A stretch of 64,000 nt of DNA from assembly GCA_022113835.1 (NCBI GenBank), contig JAILWY010000016.1:12865501-12929500 (forward strand). The letters are read 5' to 3'. Below, piece after piece: positions 13,241 through 24,649 of the stretch. Source of the DNA: Atopsyche davidsoni. Taxonomy: Eukaryota; Arthropoda; Insecta; Trichoptera; Hydrobiosidae. Within the stretch, counting starts at the first letter, position 1; each line of letters opens with the position of its first letter. The notes beneath the pieces are model-generated. The model did not search any database. It was given only the letters and a program-made list of their open reading frames with translations, and was not told the DNA's origin. The position numbers were made by a program, and so were the translations under genes.

Positions 13241-13735
13241 TTAATTTCATTTAAAAATAAATAAACAGTATTTTCTTTCATCAAAAAAAAATTATTTGGT
13301 TCTTGTGGTGATGTCAAAAAAATTCTGAAATTAGTTGCAGAATGGAGAACAAAACGTCACTTTGGAGGACAGATAACTTCAAGCAGCTCAATAGTGAGCA
13401 AATGGTGGGCACAAATTCATGCGAAGCAATAAGCTTTTTTGGGTTTAATTGATTCTGCTAAAATTATCAATTTTTCATAGTTCACAGGTGAAAAAAATCC
13501 GCAAAGAAAAACATCCTTTATTTATAAAAAATATTCAAAAATCGTTTCTAGAATTGTCTTATCTTATAAGCTAGCAAAACAGTTTACCGTTCTCAGATCG
13601 GATGCAATTACTATACATGTCTCCCATTCGTGAGGCTGAAAATAGCAAATGAAATATTTCTCTACGCTGAGTAATGAAAGTTCTTTGCGTTAAATACAAG
13701 CGCGCTTATGTTGTGTAATTAATTAAGGGCTTGGT
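13241..13735. other. Non-coding sequence
   Basis: No gene or clear repeat recognised; AT-rich with scattered poly-A. Confidence 0.5.
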
Positions 13736-13890
13736 TTATTTCTCAGTTGATGCCCGCGGAAACTTTTTAATTAAGCGAACAGGCGAATAAACCGAGTGTT
13801 ACTTGTGACGACGCGAGAGCGCTCAGCATCGACATATCCTCTATAAAACTTGTTTATAATGCCAGCAATAAACAGTGGCTTCATTTGTTG
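13736..13890 (+). promoter_or_regulatory. Candidate core promoter with TATA box
   Basis: A GC-enriched segment with TTAATTAAG cores ends in CTATAAAA (13841-13848). A CAGT Inr-like tetranucleotide follows, with its A at 13874, 32 nt from the TATA T, as expected for a TATA/Inr pair. The Inr match is weak (ACAGTGG) and no downstream exon was identified, so this is a moderate-to-weak call. Confidence 0.25.
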
Positions 13891-16800
13891 AGTAATTTAT
13901 TTTAATTAAATTCTGTTAAGATGCTCATTAAAACCTTGTTGCTTCTATTCAGCGAATAAATTTTATAAATGAAATCTAATAAGATAACCAATAGCGTCGA
14001 ATGTTTGCCTTGTTTTAGACAAAACTTCAGTTCTCTTCTGAAAGTGATTCGGCACGTGAAAGAGATACATTGTAATGAAAGAGAAATATGATTACTTTTT
14101 CAGATAATATCAGTTGTCAGGATGAGAACTACATGGCGCGAAATCAAACAATCTGTTATATGGTAGAAACCAGTCTGATTTAAATCATCATTATACGTAT
14201 TAAGTGAATAAGCACACATCCCTCCCGTAAATTTGCTTTAAAATAACCATAAAGAAACACCATTAAAATGAAAACTTCTTTGAAAAATAGCATTGTAAAT
14301 TTTGTTAACATTTACAAATTTAATGTTATTAAGCTTTCAGAAAAGCGAATCCTTTTGTATAATTTTCAATAAAAGGGAGTCGATAGCTTAACTAAGAAGT
14401 TCTGTAAAGGCTTAGTTAGATGTTTTTGATGTTCATTCAAAAATCAAAGTTACTTTACTGTTCAAAATTATTTCAGGAGTAATCTTTCTGATCTTCTTTG
14501 ATCATTGAATTTAAATTCCCTACATTATGTACCTTTGCTGTTACACGTAGCTAGAGCCTATGGTAATTATATAAGTTTTAAATTACATTTACTCGCATGT
14601 AACAATACACTCGCGTCTAAAACAAAAACCTCCGCCATGTTTGGTTTCTCAGCCTCACTTATTATATACTTATTAATACATGTGACATCTTTTATATGAT
14701 AAATCTTTATAGATAATAAATAAATGTTATATTCAAATAAGATAATAAACAAAACATGGACATGTTTTTTTGGTAGTGTAAAAATATTATATACGATTGA
14801 TACAAAAGGTGACGCTGTAAAATATATTTTTTTGAAACGTTATATAAGAAGCAAGGTTCTTAAGTATATAAAATCATTATTCGTGAATGCGACCAGCAAG
14901 AAAACAAGGATTGCATTGGAGAGAGATTTAGCCGGTAATACTACCTTTTGCCTCTCTTTCTGAATATCACTGATTTATGTTCATTGCTCGCATTGCTGTA
15001 GTCTTGCTGTATTCGGATACATTACATTTTTTTTTAAATCTCTCTTATTTCTATCCACCAGTTTAAGATGATATTCCACTACCAGCTTTTCAATGTATTT
15101 TTTATGAATATTTCCAGTCCTATTCTCTTTCACAGGGACATTATATCATCGTTAGTTCATGCATAAATCGGCTTCCATTCATAAATGAATTGATTAACGC
15201 AATAAGACCATGGAACTATTGGAGATTTTCTCGGTGATCCTTTTCTAGGCTTTATTAATATTGCTCGTATTGCAAGACATCCTTCGTATATCAAGTTACA
15301 ATTTATTGAAAAAACGATGCTTTTCTCGAAATTCCGGCATATTTGCAATCCAAGGAATATGTGTGTGTTGGTTTCAAAAGATCATCTATATATTTAAGAC
15401 CACTCAAAGAAATGATTTTTTTTCATAATAAAAAAAGCCGCGACCAGATAGAGACATTAATATGAAAAGATTTACAGTCTGCCATAACGGGCCGCTATTT
15501 TTCAAGACCGAGGAATATCAAAATTCGATATGACTTCGACAGAGGGTAATGTATGAGCTATAACTGGAGGGTTAAAGGTCACGGGGCGGCACTCTTCGTC
15601 TTTTGGAGCCACAGCTTTAGAGTGAACAGCCCCCAGATGGTTCAGGGACTATGAGAACTGTTCATATTATCGAATTACACCGCGTATCTTATTTTCTGAA
15701 GCAGACTCAACTGAAACAAAATAAATATAATTATTTGGCTTTTTTCATGGTTCGTTTTCGGTGTATTTCAAGTACCGGAATATGAAAAAAAAAAAAAAAA
15801 AAAGAAAAAAAAAAGAGGTTTTATTTTTAGTCACATGTGAATTTTTTGCTCAATATAAAAATAATCATGCAAATAAGTATAAATGTTTTAAAATTTTTGT
15901 ATGAAAAAAGAATATATATTGTATGACTACATTTTTGTAGCTCGTGAATTCATAAACTATTTTGTCATCAATTATCATACATTAGCACTATCGTTTGCAT
16001 AAATTTCAGTCAATTTTAAACATTAAAGTCTCAATTAATATTTTCAGAGCAATCATCAATATAAAAATAATAATTAAAGTTTTTCATGTTTAAATTTTAC
16101 ATTACATTTTGAAGTAATGTTAACCAATCATAAAATTAGATAATATGAGGTTTGGTTATTTACCATTGGATAAAAAGTTGCATTGTTGAATTAATTAATC
16201 AAAAGATCTAGGCATCATTATTGATTGTACTAACTAATAATAATTGTACTTACAAAATAATAAATGTTTATTACAAATATTAAATTATATTAATCACGTA
16301 AGTCATCTCATGCCAAAAGTTGTTTTGGGTGTAGCGAGAGGAAAAAAAATGGTAAGAAAAACACTATACTTTTTTCTGGAAAAGCTTTAATTTGTACAGA
16401 TATTTGATGAAAATCTGAGAAAAAAACTTTTTCCTCTATATTCTTCATTTAATATGTTTTTCTTAATACCATGACATGTAGCTAAATCTTAAACTCACGA
16501 TTCATAATCAGTGAGCAATCGTAAGATAAATTATGATATTTCTTTGTAAAATTCTAAAGTTTTCTGTTTCAAAATAGTTATTCATAATAATAGAAATTGT
16601 TTTTAATACAGTTATTCTTACAAAATAAAAAGTATGTTAATTATATTACAAATAACGTAGTAAAGACTTTATTTTTGTAATGCGTACTGCTGATTGTTCT
16701 GAAGTTTTAATTAAAATTTTAAACTTAATAACAACATTCAAATAGGTAGAAAATCAAATATCATTGTTTTATTATTAACTCAACGATAAATTTAATAAAA

Positions 16801-17080
16801 AAAAGTAAATTACAAAAAGCGACGTGACTCTGCAACGTAGCTTGTTTATTAGTTTTTGACTGAAAATAAATGAAAATTCTCCGAGAATTCTTTTGTGGGT
16901 TGATTGTAAAACGTTATGTGTGATAAAGCTGTTTGAAAAATTAGTGTATTTTATGAAAAAAGGGAAACATTTGAAACCAAGTATTATATTTTCACTGTAT
17001 TAATTGTTTTGAAAGAACAGTTACATACGAATTTACAATCATAAAAAAACATTAGATAAGACATTAGTATATATATATAT
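13891..17080. other. AT-rich non-coding sequence
   Basis: No gene supported. A less AT-rich patch at 15545-15665 contains AAAGGTCA (15574-15581), a nuclear-receptor half-site match. A long A-rich tract lies at about 15784-15816. Short frames at 14.5-15.3 kb show no domain. Confidence 0.55.
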
Positions 17081-17081
17081 A

Positions 17082-17203
17082 TGTTTAGAAGGTCCCGGAG
17101 ACCCACTACACTATTTTCCTCTTAGAAAACTATTAACACTAATACAACATTAATTTATACTTAGTAAAATGGTCAACAACCTCCTCTGATAAATATTTGA
17201 TGT
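17082..17203 (+). mobile_element. Remnant of a dispersed repeat (copy 1)
   Basis: About 120 bp aligns with the reverse complement of 52788-52906. Shared stretches include GACCCACTACACTATTTT, CTTAGAAAAC, AATGGTC followed by CAACCTCCTC, and a TTGATG end. Internal divergence is considerable, so both are old copies of one interspersed family. No ends or target duplication are clear, and I cannot assign it to a class. Confidence 0.6.
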
Positions 17204-17419
17204 TTTTCCATAATTTACAAAACTAAATTAGACACTTGAACGTATTGTGTGTTTCAATACGTATACAATAAATATTGATTTTTAATTAATATTCGATAAT
17301 TAATAAAAACAAACCAATTCAAATACAAATTCGCACAATAAAACCTTATCCTAAAACTTATAATATATGTAAAATCCTAAAACAAACAACAATCAAATTG
17401 AAATTAGAACGTTTTGGCA

Positions 17420-17835
17420 ATCACTAACTGCTTTCAGGAATTGGATAAACCGTCGTCCTGCCACAGAGCCCCATCTCCAGGGAATCACTTCCGGTTTTAT
17501 CCGAAAACACCGGAAAATTAAATCAACCCTCCGAGCCAGAACCCAAACTCGATTCTGCCGAATATGAACTAGTTATTGTCCGCAGAAAGTGGTCAGATAG
17601 ATGTCCCACCGATTGAGGAATAAAAAACACACCGTCGCCAGTCGCGGGCTCGGCTTTTCGTGTATAATAAAAGCATTCGATTGAAATATCCCCGAAATGA
17701 TCAGATTTATAGAACGCTCCTCGAGTCGGCCGCGTCCATAAATTATACTCTCTGAATAATTTATTTATAGATGCGCCATATCGTGCTTTATAACGGCTGC
17801 TTCTGAATTGCGACTAAGCAGTAAGTTTAAAAATT
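17420..17835. promoter_or_regulatory. ~400-bp GC-rich block, possible cis-regulatory module
   Basis: This is the longest stretch of balanced composition in the left third. It includes GCCATATC (17776 region), which fits the Pho/YY1-type GCCATHWY consensus, and repeated TTTATTTATAG / TTTATAACGG motifs of the caudal/Abd-B type. No coding frame runs through it. Its compactness suggests conserved non-coding DNA, but that needs a comparison with relatives. It ends beside a donor-like A|GTAAGT at about 17820. Confidence 0.3.
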
Positions 17836-19015
17836 TATCAACGATAGTAATATTGATTTTAATAATTATATACTATACATCTGTGTTACACTGAAAATGT
17901 TACTGTTACTAATTATATGTAATAAATGTAATAAGCAATATAATAAAAAATTCTAAAAATATTATTTGTTAAAATACTAAAGCAATAAGAAGCTTACCTC
18001 CTTAAACACTTGAGAATGTTCATATACGCGTCAGACAAGTTGAAGTGCATTACGTTGATCAAGACACAAAGTGAGGACGTATCACGTCAAAGGTTTTGTC
18101 AGTCCAATATGTATATCAATATAAAATAAAAGTTGTAAATTAAATTGAGCACCTAACATCAAGCATTTCTCAAAAAAATAAACCGTGAATCATCGCAAGC
18201 AATGATTTCAAAGTAAGTCCTCCAAGCCGGATACAAAAGTTTGCTTGAATTCACACATCCGTTACAATGCGGTCAAGTGATCTTATCTTTTAAATAAAAG
18301 TCTCAATTGTGAACGTCAACAGGGTCTAGGCAAGACTTGGTTAGATTAGTTTAGTTGAGGTTTACTTGGTTTTTTCATTATTGTTCTTAAATATATATTT
18401 TTTTCGTTTAATACTCGTATATTTATATAAAAAGCGTCGTGAGAATAAACTATTTATATTGTAATTATTTCACGTAAGAGATTTTCCAGCGTAAATATTT
18501 TACGTCAGAAGGGCTTAGACTTATTTCTTGAAAAATATTCTTTGAAAAAGCAGCTTACTCTTCTACCAAACGAAAATGTTATATAATGAAGAAAAACTGA
18601 AATAAAACAAAAAAATGTGTGCTTACAATTTTACTACAGTTTAAACAGAAAATATTTTACATGATTTATATGTATATTTAAATTGACTTTTTAGCTAAAT
18701 TAAAATTTTTCGATAAAATTACGATTAATCTTATAAAGCATTTTATTAACAAATATTCCATGTTATTTCAATAGTTAGCACACAGCCAAAATTTTATCAA
18801 AATAGTAACATTTTTACTCTATAAATCTCATTAAAATACTAAAATTTGGGCAAGCAGTGAAAAAAATCACGTATACCTTGAAAATATTAATATTTTAATA
18901 ATCATCAAGGTTTTTCATGTAAAATAGGATATCCGGTTACCTTTTACAAAGTTTGAGTTGACACGCAACAGCGTACGCGTTACAGTGGAATCGTTATGAT
19001 CTCAAAGTTTACGAC
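17836..19015. other. AT-rich non-coding sequence
   Basis: No gene or well-defined repeat recognised in this stretch. A mildly GC-richer spot lies at 18010-18110. Confidence 0.55.
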
Positions 19016-19019
19016 AAAA

Positions 19020-19240
19020 TTCACACTGAGGGAGCCCATCCAGGATCTTAACAAGGCTCGTTAAGAATATAAAACTCCTCACTCGGAAAATTGGCACATT
19101 CTAGAACCTTCCAGGACCTTCCGGAGGGCCAGACTTCATCCAAGTAGCCTACTTCTGAACAAGAAGACGCACAAGTGTACTACAAGTCTGTTGATTGTTT
19201 AGATTTAGAATTAATTTGAACCTTTTGCTTTCGTGAGTAT
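19020..19240 (+). promoter_or_regulatory. Candidate promoter/first exon with heat-shock element and splice donor
   Basis: Three signals lie in order on the + strand: TATAAAA (19068-19074); TTCTAGAACCTTC (19099-19111), three alternating NGAAN units that match a heat-shock-factor site, with further TTCC half-sites just after; and C|GTGAGT (donor after 19232). The segment is GC-richer than both flanks. A TATA-driven start near 19098 with a non-coding first exon ending at 19232 would fit, though the heat-shock element would then overlap the start site. No downstream exon was identified. Confidence 0.3.
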
Positions 19241-20160
19241 TTTTAATTTGTAAAGTTTTAAGGATCATGTTCATTTTCTCGATATCATTTTTGATTTTTG
19301 ATTTTCAAAAACCAAACAGAGCTTAACATATTGTAAAAATGTGAAATTGAATTATTTTTTGTTAATTGTATGAATAAAACACTTTATTAAATACGGTTTT
19401 ATAATTCGCGGAAGCAAACAATCAACTTTTGAACGTTTTAAAACTTATTAATTATTATAATATTTTATAAAAAAAGCAAGCAACTACTAACTAAGATCAT
19501 TCTGTTTAATTTTAAAGCATATTTTTTATATTCCGTTTCATACTAAAAGCTTAGTATAGTTTAATTTTCACATAGATTCTTGTAGTCACTAAGTAGTTAT
19601 AAAGAATTATATATAAAATAAAACAGACTAACATAGTCTTAAAGCTTTAAATATTAAATTTTATATGTTTTTCTCAAGAGTTTTTCATATTGGTGTATCG
19701 TTTATTCTGAAATATGTATTAAACACGATTCATTAATCATACAAAGCTTTTCTCTGAAATTCTCTCTTGCTATTGAAATTGTACAGCATAGTTCTCATGT
19801 AATTCAAATGCTTTTATATTTAAGCGATTATTCATTTGAAAATTATTAGATACTAAAAAGTTGAATGAGATTGCTTTTATTAGTACGTGTATCGTGAATA
19901 TATAAAATATTATTCAAAAATATTGAATTACGAATTTCATAGTATTCCGCTTCAATTATCTAGAAACACGATATTCTAATAATTACATTGTTACCTGTTG
20001 AGTGGTTATATGTTTAAAATATGAGAAAATTAAATTTGTTTCTATCTTTAGCAAATAAGTAGTTTAAATGTAAATATTGAGATCCGAATCATATTTAAGT
20101 TTTGTTAATTTGTATTTATCACCAAAACAGGTCGGTTGTGTTTAGTTATGAAGAGGTTAC
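19241..20160. other. AT-rich non-coding sequence
   Basis: No gene, RNA or repeat recognised. Confidence 0.55.
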
Positions 20161-20164
20161 TACT

Positions 20165-20290
20165 TGAAAACGGTGAGATTTGAACCTTTATCTGGTTCTG
20201 TAATCTTTGCAGCCACCGTTGTTTCGTTATTAAAAAAAACATTTATCTTATATGCAAGTATGTAACCAATATACTTATGCAATATACAAA
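20165..20290 (-). repeat. SINE-like repeat with tRNA B-box
   Basis: On the minus strand there is a good B-box, GGTTCAAATCTCACCG (20171-20186 on +), preceded by a degenerate A-box half. The flank contains CTTATATGCAAGTATG, also present in the 11.5-12.4 kb repeats as TATGCAAGTGTG. It is therefore a further copy of that tRNA-derived family. The A-box and acceptor arms are poor, so it is not a functional tRNA. Confidence 0.5.
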
Positions 20291-22010
20291 TATATATTCA
20301 ATGACTAAGAGGTGAGATCAAAATATCTTAATGCTTTGGGTTCATGAGATTAGGCACTTGATGAGTGAATTAATTTCATTAAAGTAAATACTAATTTTCA
20401 ATAGTTTTTTTTAAACGTATTAAAACCTATTAAAAACTCAACTTTACTTGATTTTTCATAACAAAAATCTACGTGTAGTAAAATGATTTAATTTATTTAA
20501 ACACAAATACGAAAGATATTCTTGATTTGTGCAAGAAACAGTTATTTGATATAACGATTTTAAAGTGATCATAATATTTTACCTAGCGTTATTTTATTAT
20601 TTCTAAAAATATTGTACTAGAAGTTAAAATTGTCATCTACCATTCTCGAAATAACTGTTGTATTATTTTATTTGAATATGAAATGTTATTTCTGTGATTT
20701 CTCGTTATTATGCTTAACGAGGCAGTTTACAAGTACTAAAGTTTCTCTGAAATGAATCAAACATCTAAATTGAAACAAAGATTTCATTTATGTAGGAGTT
20801 GGATATCCAAAGTAAATAAGAATCGTGCGTATAAACAACCTAATAGCATAATTAGATTGAGCTACAATCTAGATTTATTCGTTTTAGTAATATTTCTGTA
20901 GTTAGTGGAAAAACCTTTTCCATCTTTTGTTATTAAATTAGATATCCCTATTGGAGTTATACACCTTTGGAGTTGAATTGTTAGATTAATATTTTTAATA
21001 TTATTTTGTTGATATGTTTTTGTGGATATCAATAAAATGTTTAAATAAGTCTAAAATAAATTCTATCCAGAGTTTCACAAAGTAAAAAAAAATCACTTTT
21101 AAAATGATAATCAGGCAGATGTTATTATATATTTACATAAATTTATAATAAAATAACTGTTTTTTTAATCATGATATATTAAACCCTATATAAAATTCTA
21201 ATATTTACTGTACATCTATCCCCAGATTTACACGATACATTATTAACACGATTTCACTTTTACACGGTTTTTATAATTTGAACATTTTAGTTTTTTCGAT
21301 TCACACGATTTTATAGATAAAAATCTACGATATTAATTTTTTTAGGGTTTTCTAAAAAACTTATATTCAGTGTTAATCGGTGTACTAATAAAAAAATATT
21401 GTTTGATCAATTTTTTAATATTTTTTGGTAAATTGGGAAATTATATAACTGAGCTTTTTTTCAAATATAAATTTAATACTATTTCTAGATTCCTACATAG
21501 TGGTTCTATCTCTATTTAGTTTGTGTAACATGTATATTTTGGGACTTTGAATTAGTCTCTCGATACGATCAGGTCTATGAGATACCTTACCTACCCTTGG
21601 TCGACAAAAAAACACCCTTAAGTCGCATACAAAGTACCCTGAATAGTGAAGATAACAAGAATGTACCATTGGGAGATGTTACATGTAACGGAAACTATAG
21701 AAAAAGCGATGGTGAGATTATTATAAGGTATTGATAGTTATTTTTAATGTGTTACCATAAGTAAACTTAAGTAGAGGTTTAAAGACAATGATAAAGTTGT
21801 GAATGTCAGGTAATGTAAAGTAAGTCCGCAAAAGAGTAAATCAAGCCTCGGACTTATGTCTCTGACAAAACGACTAAAAGTTTCTTTATTAGTAACAGTT
21901 ATCTTTTAGTATTTCAAAACAACGAAATGAAGCTATTACGTGTTCATATAATAACAGATTTGTTTTTATAAAATAAATATACAAGTACACACTTATTTAA
22001 CAAGAAAACA
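20291..22010. other. AT-rich non-coding sequence
   Basis: No gene supported. Only short, low-complexity frames are present. Confidence 0.55.
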
Positions 22011-22011
22011 T

Positions 22012-22193
22012 AATATTTTTGAATAATATACTTGAGTGATTTTCCACATGTTCGTTTTATTTGTGACCGGATTCGCCAATCTTTCACGTTGGCATTATCA
22101 AACAGAGTGCCTATTTTATCTCTGTAAGTATTTTATTCAAAAATATTAAAATGGAATTCCACCAAGTACTCTCTGTCAAAAATATTGAATTTC
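22012..22193 (+). mobile_element. Foldback MITE, nearly full left arm
   Basis: The copy begins AATATTTTTGAATAATATAC and runs through CTTGAGTGATTTTCCACATG, the GTGACCGG-TTCGCCAATC core and CACGTTGGCATTATCAAA. It then has a shortened right arm (AGTATTTTATTCAAAAATATT) and the usual tail with TGGAATTCCACC and TCAAAAATATTGAATTTC. It lacks most of the right arm that would make the foldback. It belongs to the same family as the 34.7 kb copy. Confidence 0.8.
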
Positions 22194-22892
22194 ATAGAAA
22201 ATATAAGACCGACACTAAATTGTGCGATTGAATGAAATGAAAATACCCAAGGAATAAAAAAATATTCAACACTTATTAAATGAGTGTTTTAAATAAATAT
22301 TGATGAATTAATTTTTTTAAAAATATTTGATGCTTTATTATTTAAATTGCTTAAAAAATGATATTACAAATACAAAAGAACAGATCGCCTTAAGTAAAAG
22401 TAAACGTAAATAATGAGTCTAATTCCGTTATTTAAAACGTGCCTTATTAATACGCCGGGGGAGGTAGGAAGGTTTCGAGAAAGGTAACGAGGAAATCATT
22501 GTTTACGCGGAAGGACTTTGTTCGACAAGAACATAATAATGTAAGGGGGTTGTTGTGAGCCAGCAAAGCACTGCCGTTTCATATAATCCTCGCAGTCGCG
22601 ACAGGGCGGCTTTTGGACTCCAGTGCGGGGATGCGACTCGAGCACCCTATCTACAAATATTATTACACAATTGACAAGATCCTTAGCGTAATTCTTGAGA
22701 CTCGTTCAAATAACGAGTCACTCGTTATGAATTCTTGTTATTATAAGACAGTCTGCGTACACATTTTGATATGTCGATTTTTTGATTAAACGTCAATCAG
22801 ATGCGTATTTATTACCCATTACAATATTGGTTGGCCTGGGCACATTGGTTCATATGTAGAGTATGATTGTTAAAAATTCTCGATAAACGGAA
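22194..22892. other. Non-coding sequence with one GC-rich patch
   Basis: No gene was found between the MITE and the SINE. A GC-richer patch at about 22450-22650 stands out, without a recognised motif set or frame. Confidence 0.5.
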
Positions 22893-22968
22893 GTGATTCG
22901 TTAGTACATGGGTTAGTACACCGGCCATGTAAGCCAGGGGATGTGGGTTCAAATCCCACACAAATCAC
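22893..22968 (+). tRNA. tRNA-Thr(UGU)-like sequence, probably a SINE head
   Basis: A 76-nt cloverleaf can be drawn. It has an acceptor of six pairs (GTGATT / AATCAC), a GTAC/GTAC D-stem, an anticodon stem CCGGC/GCCAG with one C-A mismatch, and a perfect five-pair T-stem around TTCAAAT (GTGGG/CCCAC). The anticodon would be TGT, but position 33 is A rather than the near-invariant T. That, and the related tail shared with 24536-24646, favour a tRNA-derived SINE head or pseudogene over a working tRNA. Confidence 0.4.
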
Positions 22969-23040
22969 GTTGATATTTTTCTGAGAGTTTCTTTGAATCA
23001 TCTTCTATGTATGAACTAATGTGCCTAATCATATTAGTAA
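22893..23040 (+). repeat. tRNA-derived SINE, copy 1
   Basis: The tRNA-like head is followed by a unique tail (ATCACGTTGATATTTTTCTG ... TAATCATATTAGTAATA). The same B-box-to-tail order occurs in reverse at 24536-24646. The tail ends exactly where the next foldback MITE begins. The pair flanks the mariner-bearing interval. Confidence 0.55.
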
Positions 23041-23041
23041 T

Positions 23042-23212
23042 AATATTTTTGAATATAATACTTGAGTGATTTTCCACAGGTTCGTTTTTATTTGTGAACA
23101 GTTTCGCCAATCTTTCAAGTTGGCATTATTAATCAGAGTCACTCAAGTGTTTTATTCAAAAATATTTAAATGGAATTCCACCAAGTACTCTCTGTCAAAA
23201 ATATTGAATTTC
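23042..23212 (+). mobile_element. Foldback MITE
   Basis: It has the same ends and modules as the 22.0 kb copy: AATATTTTTGAATATAATAC, GATTTTCCACAGGTTCG, TCGCCAATCTTTCAAGTTGG, then CACTCAAGTGTTTTATTC and a tail with TGGAATTCCACC. It lies between the SINE and the mariner, ending only about 20 bp before the mariner terminus. Confidence 0.8.
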
Positions 23213-23233
23213 TTAAATAATTGATTATACTTA

Positions 23234-23268
23234 CCAGGTGTACTCCTAATTAATTTCCGGTTTTTTTC
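23234..23268 (+). repeat. mariner left terminal inverted repeat
   Basis: Starts CCAGGTGTACTCCTAATTAA and pairs with the right end at 24474-24507, with two mismatches in about 34 bp. It is the expected transposase-binding end. Confidence 0.9.
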
Positions 23269-23404
23269 GATAGATGGTGTTCTGTATTTTGCTTTGCTGT
23301 TGGTAGCACTTATATGTCATTTTGTTAAGTAGTTATCGAGTGTCTAAACGGCGTTGACGTTTTCCTAAAAAATTCTTTTAGAAAGTTTTTATTGCGTGTC
23401 AAAG

Positions 23405-24431
23405 ATGTCTGCATTCGTACCGAATTTTGAACATATGCGCCATGCATTGCTTTTCATGTTTAATCAAGGGAAAAAAGTGTCCGAGAGCCACCGAAGTTTA
23501 TGGCAATCATGCTTTAACACTTCGAACATGTGAAACGTGGTTTCGACAATTCAAAAAAGGAGATTTCGACCTGAACGACGTCGCACGCTCCGGCAAGCGA
23601 AAATCGTTTGATGACGTCGAATTGCAAGCATTATTGGATGAAGACGATACGCAAACGCAACGACAGCTTGCAGAAGCGCTAGGAGCTCAACAGCAAGCAA
23701 TCTCCAAACGTCTGCGAGCCATGGGAAAAATTCAGAAGTGCAGAAAGTGGGTGCCGCATGAACTGACCGAGAGGCAAATGGAAAATCGAAAAGTGACATG
23801 TGAAATGCTGCTTCAACGATACAAAAGAAAGTCTTTTCTGCATCGTATTGTTACTGGCGATGAAAAATGGATTTTTTTAGAGAACCCTAACCGCAAAAAA
23901 TCGTGGGTGAATCCAGGTGAAGCATCAACATCGACGGCACGGCCAAATCGTTTCGGTCGGAAGGCCATGCTGTGTGTGTGGTGGGACCAGACCGGTGTTA
24001 TCTACTTTGAACTGCTGAAACCTGGTGAAACTGTGAACGCCGTTCACTACGAACAACAAATCAAAGATTTGAGCCGAGCGATTGCGGAAAACCGACCAGA
24101 ATATAAAGAAAGACAGAAGCAGGTGATTTTGCTCCATGACAATGCACCATCGCATAAGTCGAAACGCGTTCGCGACACGCTGGAACAACTCCAGTGGGAA
24201 ATGTTTGATCATGCGGCTTACTCACCAGACCTGGCTCCATCGGACTACTACCTCTTTGCTTCGCTGGGCCTCGCACTTTCTGAGCAGCGCTTCGATTCTT
24301 ATGAAAATTTTCGAAATTGGCTCACCGAGTGGTTCACCACCAAAGACAGTCAATTCTATTGGCGTGGTATCCACAAATTACCGGAAAGGTGGGGAAAATA
24401 TATAGAAAACGATGGAAAATATTTTGAATAA
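23405..24431 (+). pseudogene. mariner transposase, N-terminus frameshifted
   Basis: The enzyme cuts and pastes the element in the nucleus. The usual start is the ATG at 23405, whose frame gives MSAFVPNF... and stays coding to about 23490. The rest of the protein lies one frame over, so a frameshift (probably a 2-bp loss or 1-bp gain) falls at about 23488-23495. Downstream, 304+ residues are uninterrupted to the stop at 24431. The open frame from the ATG at 23427 (334 codons) starts in the wrong frame for its first ~20 residues. Within it I see two helix-turn-helix regions (about residues 31-50 and 76-100), the linker WVPHEL (109-113 region), catalytic D145 (TGDEKW), D238 (LLHDNAP) and D273 (SPDLAPSDYYLF), i.e. 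D,D34D with 34 residues between the last two. Catalytic residues are intact, but the first reading-frame segment is disconnected, so it is probably inactive unless the break is an assembly error. Confidence 0.9.
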
Positions 24432-24473
24432 AATATCTTTAACACTTCTCTTGCAATATTGTGTTTTATTTAC

Positions 24474-24507
24474 AAAAAAACCGGAAATTAATTACAAGTA
24501 CACCTGG
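24474..24507 (-). repeat. mariner right terminal inverted repeat
   Basis: Reads inward on the minus strand as CCAGGTGTACTTGTAATTAA and matches the left end. A TA target duplication follows directly. Confidence 0.9.
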
Positions 24508-24535
24508 TACATTACAGAATTTTAGTTATTTTTAA

Positions 24536-24646
24536 AATACAGTGTATTAGTATGATTAAATATATTTTTTTACACACTGAAGCGATTAGAGAAAAAATAT
24601 CATCGTGACTTGTGAGGGATTCGAACCCACATTCCCACATACATCA
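24536..24646 (-). repeat. tRNA-derived SINE, copy 2 (5' truncated)
   Basis: On the minus strand a B-box arm (TGTGGGTTCGAATCCCTCAC) is followed by AAGTCACGATGATATTTTTT and a tail ending near TAATCATACTAATA. This parallels copy 1 at 22893-23040. The A-box half is missing. It sits just after the mariner, in opposite orientation to copy 1. Confidence 0.55.
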
Positions 24647-24649
24647 CAA

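Larger units (their letters stand above)
23232..24509 (+). mobile_element. mariner-family DNA transposon with TIRs and TA duplication
   Basis: The element proper is 23234-24507 (1,274 bp), a normal size for mariner. It is bounded by terminal inverted repeats starting CCAGGTGTAC at each end; over the first ~34 bp the two ends differ at two positions. A TA dinucleotide flanks each side (23232-23233 and 24508-24509), the canonical Tc1/mariner target duplication. It encodes a transposase on the + strand. The near-identical ends and long open frame suggest a fairly recent arrival. Confidence 0.95.

Noticed and set aside
22893..22968. Functional tRNA-Thr gene
   Set aside because: Position 33 is A, the anticodon stem has a mismatch, and a related copy shares the non-tRNA tail, so a SINE head is more likely.
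23551..24276. Minus-strand frames of 71-95 codons inside the mariner
   Set aside because: They are shadows of the transposase coding sequence.
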